Origin: Nocardia fusca NBRC 14340
GTDB taxonomy: Bacteria; Actinomycetota; Actinomycetes; Mycobacteriales; Mycobacteriaceae
Direction: 5' to 3'
NCBI RefSeq assembly: GCF_001618425.1
Contig: NZ_BDCU01000055.1
Span: forward strand, 1-64,000
DNA: 64,000 nucleotides
In this document: piece after piece, positions 7,503 to 15,517 of the stretch
Layout of the letters: each line of letters starts with the position of its first letter
Position numbering within the stretch: the first letter of the stretch is position 1
The notes under the pieces: model-generated
The model's database searches: none
The model's input: only the letters and a program-made list of their open reading frames with translations
What the model was told of the DNA's origin: nothing
Made by a program: the position numbers and the translations under genes

Positions 7503-8330
7503 ATGGGACGGGTTTCGGGCAAGGTAGCGCTGGTCACCGGCGCGGCACGGGGTATCGGGCGGGCCCAGGCGGTACGGCTGGCCGAGGAGGGCGCCGATAT
7601 CGTCGCGCTCGATCTCTGCGGCCCGGTGGAGACGGTGGTCATCCCACCGGCGACGCCGGAAGACCTCGAGCAGACCGTGCGAGCTGTCGAGAAGACCGGG
7701 GCCCGGGTCGTGGCCGCCACCGCCGATGTCCGCGACGGCGCGGCGCTGCGGGTGGCGGCCGACCGGGCGGTGGACGAACTCGGCGGTCTGGACGTGGTGT
7801 GCGCGACGGCCGGGATCACCTCCAGCGCACCCGGTCTGCAACTGACCGAGGAGCAGTGGCGGACGATGCTGGATGTCAACCTGACCGGCGTATGGCAGAC
7901 CTGCAAGGCGACCGCCCCGCATCTCATCGCCCGCGGCGGCGGGTCGATGATCCTGACCAGTTCGATCGCCGGACTGCGCGGACTGGTCGGGGTGGCGCAC
8001 TACACGGCGGCCAAACACGGTGTGGTCGGGCTGATGCGGTCGCTCGCGCAGGAGCTGGCACCGCACGGGATCCGGGTGAACTCGGTGCACCCGACCAATG
8101 TGGACACCCCGATGATCCAGAACGATATGGTCCGCAGGTCGTTCCGCCCCGATCGGGAAAACCCCACCCGCGAGGAATTCGCGGAGGCCGCCCGGGCCAT
8201 GAATATGCTGCCGATCCCGTGGGTGGAGCCGGTCGATATCGCGAACGCGTCGCTTTTCCTGGCGTCGGAGGAGGCCCGCTACATCACCGCGGTGACCCTG
8301 CCGGTCGACGCCGGCAGCACCCAGCGGTAG
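7503..8330 (+). CDS. mycofactocin-coupled SDR-family oxidoreductase
   Basis: A 275-residue SDR and paralogue of the preceding gene. It shows TGAARGIGRAQAVRLAEEG, an insertion (PVETVVIPPATPEDLEQTV) typical of the mycofactocin group, NLTGVWQTCKA and the active-site HYTAAKHGVVG. It ends with ARYITAVTLPVDAGS, the usual SDR C-terminus. GTGTGAGATGG at the junction indicates translational coupling with the upstream gene. The mycofactocin genes mftF and mftG lie about 53 kb away in the same window, so the cofactor is available. The alcohol oxidised cannot be read from the sequence. Confidence 0.83.
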   Translation: MGRVSGKVALVTGAARGIGRAQAVRLAEEGADIVALDLCGPVETVVIPPATPEDLEQTVRAVEKTGARVVAATADVRDGAALRVAADRAVDELGGLDVVCATAGITSSAPGLQLTEEQWRTMLDVNLTGVWQTCKATAPHLIARGGGSMILTSSIAGLRGLVGVAHYTAAKHGVVGLMRSLAQELAPHGIRVNSVHPTNVDTPMIQNDMVRRSFRPDRENPTREEFAEAARAMNMLPIPWVEPVDIANASLFLASEEARYITAVTLPVDAGSTQR

Positions 8331-8415
8331 GGGTGGCTCCTCCAGGCGCATTCGATGCGCGCGGCACAGCCGGTTCGATCGCTGACGCGCCGGTCGGCGT
8401 ATTCCCTGTCGGACA

Positions 8416-9429
8416 TTACAGTGTCGGGGGCAGGCCCAGCCATGGTTTGTCGGTGGCGTCGAATCCGGTGAGCTCGGCGATCTTCCCGTCGACGATATGC
8501 AGGACCGCGATGTTGAACAGCCGGTACTCCGGGTCGCCGAGGGCTCGGAGGTACAGCGCGGCGGCAGGCATGCGATTGACTGTCGTGGCGATACAGCGCC
8601 AGTCGTCGTAGCCGGGCTGGAAGAGCCCACCGGAGACCCAGCCGTCCACCGCGTCCCCGGCCCCCGTGATCGAGGTGCCCGGATCGGGCAGCATCGCGAA
8701 GCGCAGGTCGTTGCGCAGCAGGGCCATCAGCCCGTCGAGGTCGTTGCGCTCATGCGCGTCGATGTAGGACTTCACCACGCCGCGCTCGTCCTTCGACAGC
8801 TCGCGCGTGGCGGGGCTCCGCCAGTCGAGGCGGCGGTCGGGCAGCTGCTCGCGCATCGTCACGCGCGCCCGCTGCAGTGCGCTGGTCACCGATGCGACGG
8901 TCAGCTCGAGAGCGTCGGCGACCTTCGACGCCGGCCAGCCGAGGACGTCGCGCAGGATGAACACCGCCCGCTGCCGCAGCGGCAGGTGCTGGACGGCGAC
9001 GATGAACGCCAGCTCGATCGTCTCCCGGGCCACCACCGATTCCTCCGGGTCCGCGGGGAGCATCCGATCGGGGTACGGCTGCAGGTACAGCACCTCGGAG
9101 CCAGGGTCCGGCAGCCCGGACGGTACAGGTGTCCGGTCGTTGCGCTTCTCCAGGAAGTCGAGGCAGGCGTTCGTCGCGATCCGGTACAGCCAGGTCCGCA
9201 GCGCGGCGTGGCCCTTGAACGACTCCCGCTTGTTCCACGCTCGCAGGAACGTCTCCTGCGTCATGTCCTGGGCGTCCTCGTAGTTCGCGAGCATCCGGTA
9301 GCAGTGCACCTGCAGCTCACGCCGGTGCCGTTCCGTGATGAGTGCGAACCGCGCCGTATCGCCTGAGCGGGCCGCCGCGATGAACGTGGCCTCATCGGCG
9401 CCCAGCGGTCTGGCGTCGGTCATGGTCAT
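8416..9429 (-). CDS. ECF RNA polymerase sigma factor with SnoaL-like C-terminal domain (SigG type)
   Basis: A 337-residue sigma-70 family factor. Region 2 lies near residues 25-90 (HCYRMLANYEDAQDMTQETF). Region 4 lies near 140-195 (LPLRQRAVFILRDVLGWPASKVADAL, then SVTSALQRAR). A SnoaL/NTF2-like domain follows from about 215 to 325. This fused-domain class usually has no separate anti-sigma factor, and none is adjacent here. The ATG at 9429 has GGAAGG four bases upstream; the longer open frame to 9768 is not needed. It is divergent from the following oxidoreductase. Target genes are unknown. Confidence 0.85.
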   Translation of the reverse strand: MTMTDARPLGADEATFIAAARSGDTARFALITERHRRELQVHCYRMLANYEDAQDMTQETFLRAWNKRESFKGHAALRTWLYRIATNACLDFLEKRNDRTPVPSGLPDPGSEVLYLQPYPDRMLPADPEESVVARETIELAFIVAVQHLPLRQRAVFILRDVLGWPASKVADALELTVASVTSALQRARVTMREQLPDRRLDWRSPATRELSKDERGVVKSYIDAHERNDLDGLMALLRNDLRFAMLPDPGTSITGAGDAVDGWVSGGLFQPGYDDWRCIATTVNRMPAAALYLRALGDPEYRLFNIAVLHIVDGKIAELTGFDATDKPWLGLPPTL

Positions 9430-9713
9430 CAATCCTTCCACTGGTGCGAGGCGGCTACCAGAACCGACGCCATGGCGGAGGATTTCTGATCGGTGAAGCC
9501 GCAGGCAGGTCAGCGAAGAAGGCCCGGCGCCGGATCCGAGCAATCGAACCTGCCCAGGTTGGTCTGCTCGATCCGGGGTGGGCCGGCCCTCGAGAGGGGG
9601 CGCCTTGTGGGCGCGTGGGTGACGCCGCCCGCGGATTTCGCTCCAGCCGACGTTCGTGCGGGCGGATACGAAAACCTTTTTGTTCACGGCCGCCCCGTAG
9701 GTATACCAGTGGA

Positions 9714-10769
9714 ATGCGTATCGGGATCGTCGGTTTGTCGCGGGGTTTGTACATGGCCGAGTGGGCACATCGACTCGGGATCGAAGTGCAGGCGGTGTGC
9801 GATCGTGACCCCGAACGGCTGGCCGACGCGCAGGCGGGATTTCCGGCGGCGCGGGCGACAGGGAGCTGGGCGGATCTGCTCGACGCCGGCCTGGACGGTG
9901 TCGTGCTCGCCAACGATTTCGACGCCCACGCGGCGTTGTCCATCGCCTTCCTGGATCGCGGAATCCATGTGCTGTCGGAGACGGCGGCCTGCGTATCCGA
10001 AGAAGAGGGGCACCGACTCATCGCCGCGGCCGAGGGGTCGACGGCCACCTATTCGTTCGCGGAAAACTACGTCTTCCATCCACACACCCGGTTGCTCCGC
10101 GCGTCGGTGGCCTCCGGCGAACTGGGCGGCATCACGTTGGTGGAAGCGGACTATCTGCACAGTCTGTCGCCCGAGGACACCGCCGCGCTCATCGGCGATC
10201 CGGCCCACTGGCGTGGTCGCATCCCGCCGACCGCCTATTGCACGCACACCGTCTCGCCGTTGCTGGAGCTCACCGGTGCATGGCCGGTCGAGGTCAGCGC
10301 CTTCCCGGTCGGTCCGGGAGGCGACCGCCCCGCCGCGGTGGTGCTGGCGATCCGGCTCTCCGACGGCACTTTGGCCCTCGCCCGCCACGGTTTTCTCACC
10401 GGGGAAACGGGCAGCCACTGGAGCTGGATCTCGGTACGAGGCGGCCACGGCATGGCCGAATCCATCCGTAGCGCAGGCGAAGAGGCCTGGTCGGTCCGAG
10501 TGCGCGAGGAAGGCTGGGCACAGGCCGACGGGCAGACACGCGAAGCGGTCCGCGTACCGGACCCCTATCTTGTGAACGACGAACCGATCGACCGCATGGC
10601 CGAGGGTACCGTCGCGGTGCTCGAAGGATTCCGTGCCACCGTGGAACGCGGCACACCCCCGCTCATCCCGGTACGCCCCGCCGTCGCGGCATCACTGGTC
10701 GGCGTGGCGGGTGCGGAATCGCTTGCGAAGGGTTCCGGACCCGTTCCCGTTCCGGACGTATCCGCCTGA
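9714..10769 (+). CDS. Gfo/Idh/MocA-family oxidoreductase
   Basis: A 351-residue NAD(P)-dependent oxidoreductase. The N-terminal Rossmann fold begins MRIGIVGLSRG, and the family segment EKP/ETA is represented by HVLSETAACVSEEEG. AENYVFHPHTRLL and YCTHTVSPLLELTG fit the C-terminal domain of the family. The start is ATG 9714, with only a weak ribosome-binding site; the frame is open to 9444 but the upstream part is unlike a gene. No sugar-metabolism neighbours are present, so the substrate remains open. Confidence 0.75.
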   Translation: MRIGIVGLSRGLYMAEWAHRLGIEVQAVCDRDPERLADAQAGFPAARATGSWADLLDAGLDGVVLANDFDAHAALSIAFLDRGIHVLSETAACVSEEEGHRLIAAAEGSTATYSFAENYVFHPHTRLLRASVASGELGGITLVEADYLHSLSPEDTAALIGDPAHWRGRIPPTAYCTHTVSPLLELTGAWPVEVSAFPVGPGGDRPAAVVLAIRLSDGTLALARHGFLTGETGSHWSWISVRGGHGMAESIRSAGEEAWSVRVREEGWAQADGQTREAVRVPDPYLVNDEPIDRMAEGTVAVLEGFRATVERGTPPLIPVRPAVAASLVGVAGAESLAKGSGPVPVPDVSA

Positions 10770-10790
10770 CGCTGCCCGGGCCCGGGTGCC

Positions 10791-11654
10791 TCAGTCCTTA
10801 CGGGTCAGGAAGGCCATGACCGTGGATTCGAAGGCGGCCTTCTGCTCGATCATGGCCCAGTGGCCGCAATCCGGGAACACATGCAGTTCGGCGCGCGGGA
10901 TGGTGCGCATCGGCAGCAGGGCCATATCCAGCGGGCTCACCCGATCGTCACGTCCCCAGGTCACCAGGGTCGGCGCCGTCACCTTGTGCAGCAGCGCCCA
11001 CTGCGGCGGGGTGTCCGCGGCGTCCATGGCACGCACCATCGCGGTGAACGCGGCCCGGCTGTACATGCGGCGGGCGCTGTCGAGGGTGGCCGGATCGGTG
11101 GCCTGGACCCAGCGTTCCTCGATCATCTCCTCCGTGACCAGCGCCGGGTCGTACACCATCGAGTGCAGCCAGGCGATCAGCCGTTCCCGGGTGGGGTTCT
11201 CGGTGAAGTCCTGGAGCAGCCGGATGCCCTCTCCCGGGCCCGGACTGAAGAGGTTCTTGCCGATACCGCCGATGGTCACGATCTTGCCGACCCGGTCGGG
11301 GTGGGCGATCGCGTAGTTCAGTGCGACCCCGCCGCCCATCGAGTTGCCGACGATATCGACCCGGTCGAGGCCGAGCGCGTCGACGAAGCGGACCACCGCG
11401 TCCAGGGCGGTGATCATCGGGTGCCCGCCGAAATCGTCGCTGACGCCGAAGCCGGGGAATTCCAGGATGAGTGTGCGGAACCGTTCGGCGAAGAAATCGA
11501 GATTGCCGCGGAAGTTACGCCATCCGGTGACCCCGGGGCCGGAACCGTGCAACAGCAGCAGCGGAGTACCGGAGCCTGCCTCGTAATACCGCAGCACCCC
11601 GGCATCGGTAGGTATCTCCCGCAGCTCGTGCTCGGCGCTGGAAACCGGTGTCAT
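10791..11654 (-). CDS. alpha/beta hydrolase, HsaD-like meta-cleavage product hydrolase
   Basis: A 287-residue hydrolase that should cleave a C-C bond in a ring-fission product. The oxyanion segment HGSGPG is at 36-41, the nucleophile Ser105 in GNSMGG, Asp237 in GRDDRVSPLD and His265 in CGHW. The stretch NLFSPGPGEG, PTRERL and MVYDPAL follows M. tuberculosis HsaD closely. HsaC- and HsaA-like enzymes occur 23 kb away, so action on a steroid seco-acid is plausible. It is divergent from a TetR gene, with two strong inverted repeats between them. The true substrate is inferred. Confidence 0.82.
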   Translation of the reverse strand: MTPVSSAEHELREIPTDAGVLRYYEAGSGTPLLLLHGSGPGVTGWRNFRGNLDFFAERFRTLILEFPGFGVSDDFGGHPMITALDAVVRFVDALGLDRVDIVGNSMGGGVALNYAIAHPDRVGKIVTIGGIGKNLFSPGPGEGIRLLQDFTENPTRERLIAWLHSMVYDPALVTEEMIEERWVQATDPATLDSARRMYSRAAFTAMVRAMDAADTPPQWALLHKVTAPTLVTWGRDDRVSPLDMALLPMRTIPRAELHVFPDCGHWAMIEQKAAFESTVMAFLTRKD

Positions 11655-11706
11655 CGTCAGCCCTCCATCTCGGCGTACTTTCTTCCTGCCACGCTGCCAG
11701 CTGCGC

Positions 11707-11744
11707 GGCGACCGCTCACCCGGCGTTCCCGGTGAGCGGTCGCC
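11707..11744. promoter_or_regulatory. 14-bp inverted repeat upstream of the HsaD-like gene
   Basis: GGCGACCGCTCACC, ten bases, then its exact reverse complement. It lies between two divergent genes, 53 bases upstream of the hydrolase start, so it is more likely a regulatory or leader structure than a terminator. Confidence 0.5.
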
Positions 11745-11834
11745 GCGTGCCGGCGGCGAAACGGCACAGGGTTTTCGAGACGGAGTTCGGTGTCACCGCG
11801 GTATGGGCCGAGTGCCCCTACGCCGCAGCCCTGC

Positions 11835-11864
11835 CTATAGAGTGAACATTAGTTCATTCTATAG
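11835..11864. promoter_or_regulatory. 30-bp palindromic operator of the TetR gene
   Basis: CTATAGAGTGAAC, ATTA, GTTCATTCTATAG: the arms are 13 bases with one mismatch. It ends 15 bases before the preferred GTG start, overlapping where the promoter should be. Autorepression by the adjacent TetR protein is likely. Confidence 0.75.
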
Positions 11865-11879
11865 ATGGGAGGGCCGTCC

Positions 11880-12488
11880 GTGGCGCGCACCACCGAACAG
11901 AGTGCAGCCCTGAGCGCGGCAACGCGAAGCGCGGTTCAGACCGCGGCCGTTCGCGTTTTCGCCCGTCACGGGTACGCCGCATCGGCCATCCGTGACATCG
12001 CGACCGAGGCCGGCGTCAGCATCGGCACGATCTACCGGCACTATCCGACCAAAGACGCGCTGTACGCCGACCTGCTCGACCAGGCACTGACCGGGCTCGA
12101 CGATCTGACAGGGGAACTCTCCGGCCCAGGGCGCCCGCTCGAGATCATCCGGAAATTCACCGCTCGATACCTGGCCGGTCTCACAGCCGACGACGGCGCC
12201 GCCGAGTTCATGATCGTCATCAACCAGGGCGTGACCGCCGCTGCCCCGTCCGCATCGATCCCTCGTCTCCTCGATGCACGCAGGTTGATGTGGCGCACTT
12301 TCGAGGACCTGATTCGCCGAGGACAGGCGGGCGGCGAACTCGGTCGAGGAGATCCGGCTCAACTCACGACCTGTTACTTCGCGATGCTCGGCGGTCTCAC
12401 CTCGATCCGAGTAGGTCTCGGCTCCGAATTCACCGCCCCGGACGTCGATGTCGTACTCAAACTGCTCACCGAAGGAAGAACACAATGA
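11880..12488 (+). CDS. TetR-family transcriptional regulator
   Basis: A 202-residue repressor. The N-terminal helix-turn-helix reads AVRVFARHGYAASAIRDIA followed by GVSIGTIYRHYPTKDALY; the rest is a helical ligand-binding domain. I choose GTG 11880 because GGGAGGG lies six bases upstream; an ATG at 11865 would put the start inside the operator end. Its stop overlaps the start of the acetyltransferase gene by four bases (ATGA), so the two are coupled. A 30-bp palindrome immediately upstream is the probable binding site. Confidence 0.86.
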   Translation: MARTTEQSAALSAATRSAVQTAAVRVFARHGYAASAIRDIATEAGVSIGTIYRHYPTKDALYADLLDQALTGLDDLTGELSGPGRPLEIIRKFTARYLAGLTADDGAAEFMIVINQGVTAAAPSASIPRLLDARRLMWRTFEDLIRRGQAGGELGRGDPAQLTTCYFAMLGGLTSIRVGLGSEFTAPDVDVVLKLLTEGRTQ

Positions 12489-13075
12489 TCACGATCAAGC
12501 ACGGCGACGAGCTCGGTGAGGACTACCGCCGTACGATCACCGAGGTACTCGTCCATGGCTTCGCCGAAGACTTCGCCTTCTTCTCGTCCGACCTCGAGCA
12601 GCTGACCGCCGCGTTCGAGCACATGCTCATACTGGAGCGTTTCGTCGTGGCCCTGGTCGACGGCGAGCCTGCCGCCATCGCGTCGGTCACCTCCCGCGAT
12701 CAGGAGTGCTTCGCACCGCGACTACCGGAGTTCCGCCGCCATCTCGGACTCCTCCACGGGACCATCAGCTATCCGGTGGTCCGCTCACAATTCCTCGGCG
12801 CCCCCGATGAGGCGCGGGACGGGCTGGCGGAGATCGCTTTCGTCGCCACCGCCCCCGCCCACCAAGGGCGCGGGGTGGGAACCGCACTGATGCAATACAT
12901 CATCGCCCTTCCCGGCTACGACGAGTTCATCCTGCGCGAGATCAAGGACACCAATACACCCGCGCTGAGCCTCTACCGCAAGTTCGGCTTCACCGAGTAT
13001 CAGCGACGCCCCGTCCGATTCGCTCGGCGTGCCGGCTTCGGTCAGTATCTATCGCTTCGCCTCAGCATGGTGTAG
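12485..13075 (+). CDS. GNAT-family N-acetyltransferase
   Basis: A 196-residue acetyltransferase. The acetyl-CoA binding motif A is visible as IAFVATAPAHQGRGVGTALM, and the C-terminal ALSLYRKFGFTEYQRRP is the usual motif B end. It is translated together with the upstream TetR gene and is probably the regulated target. Such pairs can inactivate toxic amines or antibiotics, but nothing in the sequence names the substrate. Confidence 0.8.
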   Translation: MITIKHGDELGEDYRRTITEVLVHGFAEDFAFFSSDLEQLTAAFEHMLILERFVVALVDGEPAAIASVTSRDQECFAPRLPEFRRHLGLLHGTISYPVVRSQFLGAPDEARDGLAEIAFVATAPAHQGRGVGTALMQYIIALPGYDEFILREIKDTNTPALSLYRKFGFTEYQRRPVRFARRAGFGQYLSLRLSMV

Positions 13076-13110
13076 CTCTCCTGCCGACGGGCGAGCGCCG
13101 AGCAGCCGTG

Positions 13111-13374
13111 TCAGCCGAGGCGGCCCGGAACGGGTTCCCGGCGGCATTCGTCGGTGGGCAGCTCACCGTCGGCGACGGCCCGTTCGATGGAATCGCGCAG
13201 TGCCGGGCAGGTGGGGATCCATTTGCTGTGCTCGCCGAGGGCCGCTCGGCGGGCGAATTCGGGGCAGGCGGATTCGGCGTCGTCGAGCCATTGCACACTG
13301 GTGTGGCTGGGGCTGAACTTCTCCACCAGCACTCGGTTACCGCAGTTGGCGCACTGTACGGGCTGCACGATCAC
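13111..13374 (-). CDS. small cysteine-containing protein coupled to KstD
   Basis: An 87-residue protein that I do not recognise. It begins with CANCGNRVLVE, a CxxC knuckle at residues 8-11, and has further cysteines near 37, 56 and 77, which could bind zinc or iron. The start overlaps the stop of the KstD gene by four bases, so it is translationally coupled as the last gene of the steroid operon. Its position suggests a helper role in steroid oxidation; that is inference only. Confidence 0.65.
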   Translation of the reverse strand: MIVQPVQCANCGNRVLVEKFSPSHTSVQWLDDAESACPEFARRAALGEHSKWIPTCPALRDSIERAVADGELPTDECRREPVPGRLG

Positions 13375-15035
13375 TCCTTCGTCGCGGCGTGGCGGGCGGC
13401 GATATAGCCGAACACCATGGCGGGTCCGATGGTGGCGCCGGCGCCCGCGTAATCGGTGCCCATCACCGCGGCGGACGTGTTGCCCGTCGCGTACAGGCCC
13501 GGGATCACGGCGCCGTCGGCGCGTAGGACCTGCGCGTTCTCGTTGTACACCAACCCACCTTTGGTACCGAGGTCACCGATGCGGATTCGCAACGCGTAGA
13601 ACGGTGCCCGGTCGAGTACGTCGAGGGTGGGTTGCGGGAGAGTCGGGTCGCCGTAGTAGTTGTCGTAGGCGCTCTCGCCGCGCCCGTGATCGGTGTCGCG
13701 GCCGGTGCGCGCGGCGTCGTTGTACCGGCGCACGGTCGCCTCCAGGGCCGCGGCGGGCACGCCGATCGCGTCCGCCAGGCCACCGACGGTGGCCGCGCTG
13801 CGCACCAGCCCCGAGGACAACCAGTCCGCCGGAAACTTCTGCCCCGGCATGATCCCGCCGATGGGGTAGCGGTTCTTGGCTCTGCCGTCGAACACCAGCC
13901 ATGCCGGGTCGTGACCGCCGGCCAGCTGCGCGTGCACGAAGGTGACGTAGGGGGCGGCCTCGTTGGTGAACCGGACACCGGAGCCGTTCACGATGATCGA
14001 CCGGGGTATGGATCGTTCGGACACCAGGACCTGGTTGATCCCGTCGGGCCGCTGGAACGACGGCATCCACCAGGCGTCGTCCATGAGATCGACCGCGGCG
14101 CCGACCCGTTCCCCGGCCACGATCCCGTCACCGGTGTTGTCGGCGGAGGCGGCGCTGAAGTTGTCGCGGCCCCCGGCGGGCAGGTGCTGTTTGCGCAGCG
14201 CCTGGTTGTATTCGAAACCGCCGGTCGCGAGCAGCACTCCGCCGCGGGCCCGGATCCGTATCTCCCGGCCGGCCCGTTCGGCCACCACTCCCAGCACCGC
14301 GCCCGCTTCGTCGGTGATCAGCGACCGCATCGCGGTGTTCAGCCACAGCGGGACCCCGGCGTCGCGCAGCGCCAGGCGGAGCCGGGCGATCAGGGCGCGG
14401 CCGAGGGTGTCCATATGCCGGCGCAGCACCACGGCTTTGACTGCCCGCAGTCCGGTGAGCAGCGCGGTCCAGCGGGCCTTCCAGGTCCGGGTGACCATGT
14501 TCAGCTGGACGAAATCCTTGGAGGTGATGAACAGCCCGGGCGGGGTGGCGAGCGCGGCCGGGCGCAGGTAGGGCTCGTCGGCACCGAGTTCGCGCAGGTC
14601 CACCGGCAGCGGTTCGATCGACCGGCCGGCCGGACGCCCGCCCGGAGCTTCCGGGTGGTAGTCGGAATAGCCGGTGCACCACTGGAAACGCAGGTGCGGG
14701 CCGCTGCTCTCCAAGAACTCCAGCATTGCCGGGCCCTGGTCGATGAACGCGTCCAGATTGGCCGAGGGCACCCGGTCACCGACCACCGCGTCGAGGTAGG
14801 CGCGTACCTCGGCGCGGGAATCGCGCAGGCCCTCGCGCAGCAGCACCGGGTTGTTCGGTACCCAGATCCCGCCGCCGGACAGCGCTGTACTTCCGCCGTA
14901 GTAGCCGGCCTTCTCGATGACCAGGGTGTCCGCGCCCCGGTCCGCGGCGGCCAGCGCGCCGGTGAGGCCGCCGGCGCCGCTTCCCACGACCAGGAAACCC
15001 ACCTCGTGATCCCAGTGCTGTTCGGTAGGAGACAC
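13371..15035 (-). CDS. kstD: 3-ketosteroid delta1-dehydrogenase-type flavoprotein
   Basis: A 554-residue FAD enzyme of the succinate dehydrogenase/fumarate reductase flavoprotein family, KstD branch. The FAD-binding site is LVVGSGAGGLTGALAA followed by GGSTALSGGGIWVPNN. The C-terminal signature YATGNTSAAVMGTDYAGAGA then TIGPAMVFGYIAA is typical of KstD-like enzymes. It should introduce a C1-C2 double bond in a 3-ketosteroid, or a related desaturation. Co-transcribed genes encode a second such enzyme and a ketosteroid isomerase, which supports a steroid substrate. Position of the double bond cannot be read from the sequence. Confidence 0.85.
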   Translation of the reverse strand: MSPTEQHWDHEVGFLVVGSGAGGLTGALAAADRGADTLVIEKAGYYGGSTALSGGGIWVPNNPVLLREGLRDSRAEVRAYLDAVVGDRVPSANLDAFIDQGPAMLEFLESSGPHLRFQWCTGYSDYHPEAPGGRPAGRSIEPLPVDLRELGADEPYLRPAALATPPGLFITSKDFVQLNMVTRTWKARWTALLTGLRAVKAVVLRRHMDTLGRALIARLRLALRDAGVPLWLNTAMRSLITDEAGAVLGVVAERAGREIRIRARGGVLLATGGFEYNQALRKQHLPAGGRDNFSAASADNTGDGIVAGERVGAAVDLMDDAWWMPSFQRPDGINQVLVSERSIPRSIIVNGSGVRFTNEAAPYVTFVHAQLAGGHDPAWLVFDGRAKNRYPIGGIMPGQKFPADWLSSGLVRSAATVGGLADAIGVPAAALEATVRRYNDAARTGRDTDHGRGESAYDNYYGDPTLPQPTLDVLDRAPFYALRIRIGDLGTKGGLVYNENAQVLRADGAVIPGLYATGNTSAAVMGTDYAGAGATIGPAMVFGYIAARHAATKE

Positions 15036-15064
15036 GGATATCTCTTTTCTCGTAGAGCTCGAAC

Positions 15065-15436
15065 TCAGCCGAAGCTGATGTCCTCGGCCGACCAGAACGC
15101 GCGCATACTCGTGATCCGCGCGTTCTCGTCGAAGGTCATGACGTCGATGGGTTCGACGGTGATGGTCTGGTCACCGGTCTCGGTGACGACCCGGAAACCG
15201 AACGCGGCGCTGTCGCCGCTCACCCGCAGGCTCAGCAGTTCGGTACTGCGACGCGCGGATTCGAGGCTCCCGTAGAATTTCTCGATGGCCGCGCGGCCGG
15301 TGTGCGACGGACTGCCCACCGGGTCTTCCAGGGTGGCGTTCTCGTCGTAGAGGGCGGCGATATCGGCCGCGGTTCCGGTGGCCACGGCGGCGAGGTAGCG
15401 GTGTACGGCCGCGCGGATCTGTTCGGGTTCGGGCAT
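15065..15436 (-). CDS. delta5-3-ketosteroid isomerase
   Basis: A 123-residue NTF2-fold isomerase that moves the double bond of 3-keto-delta5-steroids to delta4. It aligns throughout with the Comamonas enzyme: Tyr14 and Asp38 fall at identical positions (HRY14, LEDPVG with Asp38). Asp98 in EPIDVMTF matches the second catalytic acid, Asp99. GSPSHTGRAAIEKFYG continues the match. It lies between two KstD-type genes in one minus-strand operon. The retention of all three catalytic residues makes this more specific than a generic SnoaL-like call. Confidence 0.9.
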   Translation of the reverse strand: MPEPEQIRAAVHRYLAAVATGTAADIAALYDENATLEDPVGSPSHTGRAAIEKFYGSLESARRSTELLSLRVSGDSAAFGFRVVTETGDQTITVEPIDVMTFDENARITSMRAFWSAEDISFG

Positions 15437-15517
15437 CGATGTTTCCTGTTCGGGATCGGGGCGCAGTGTTCGGCCGGCCCGTGGGTGAGCATGTCGGCGG
15501 TTCGCGATGGCCCGGTG

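Noticed and set aside
9444..9713. N-terminal extension of the Gfo/Idh/MocA gene by 90 codons
   Set aside because: The Rossmann fold begins exactly at the ATG at 9714, and the upstream part is Arg/Gly-rich and overlaps the sigma factor promoter region.
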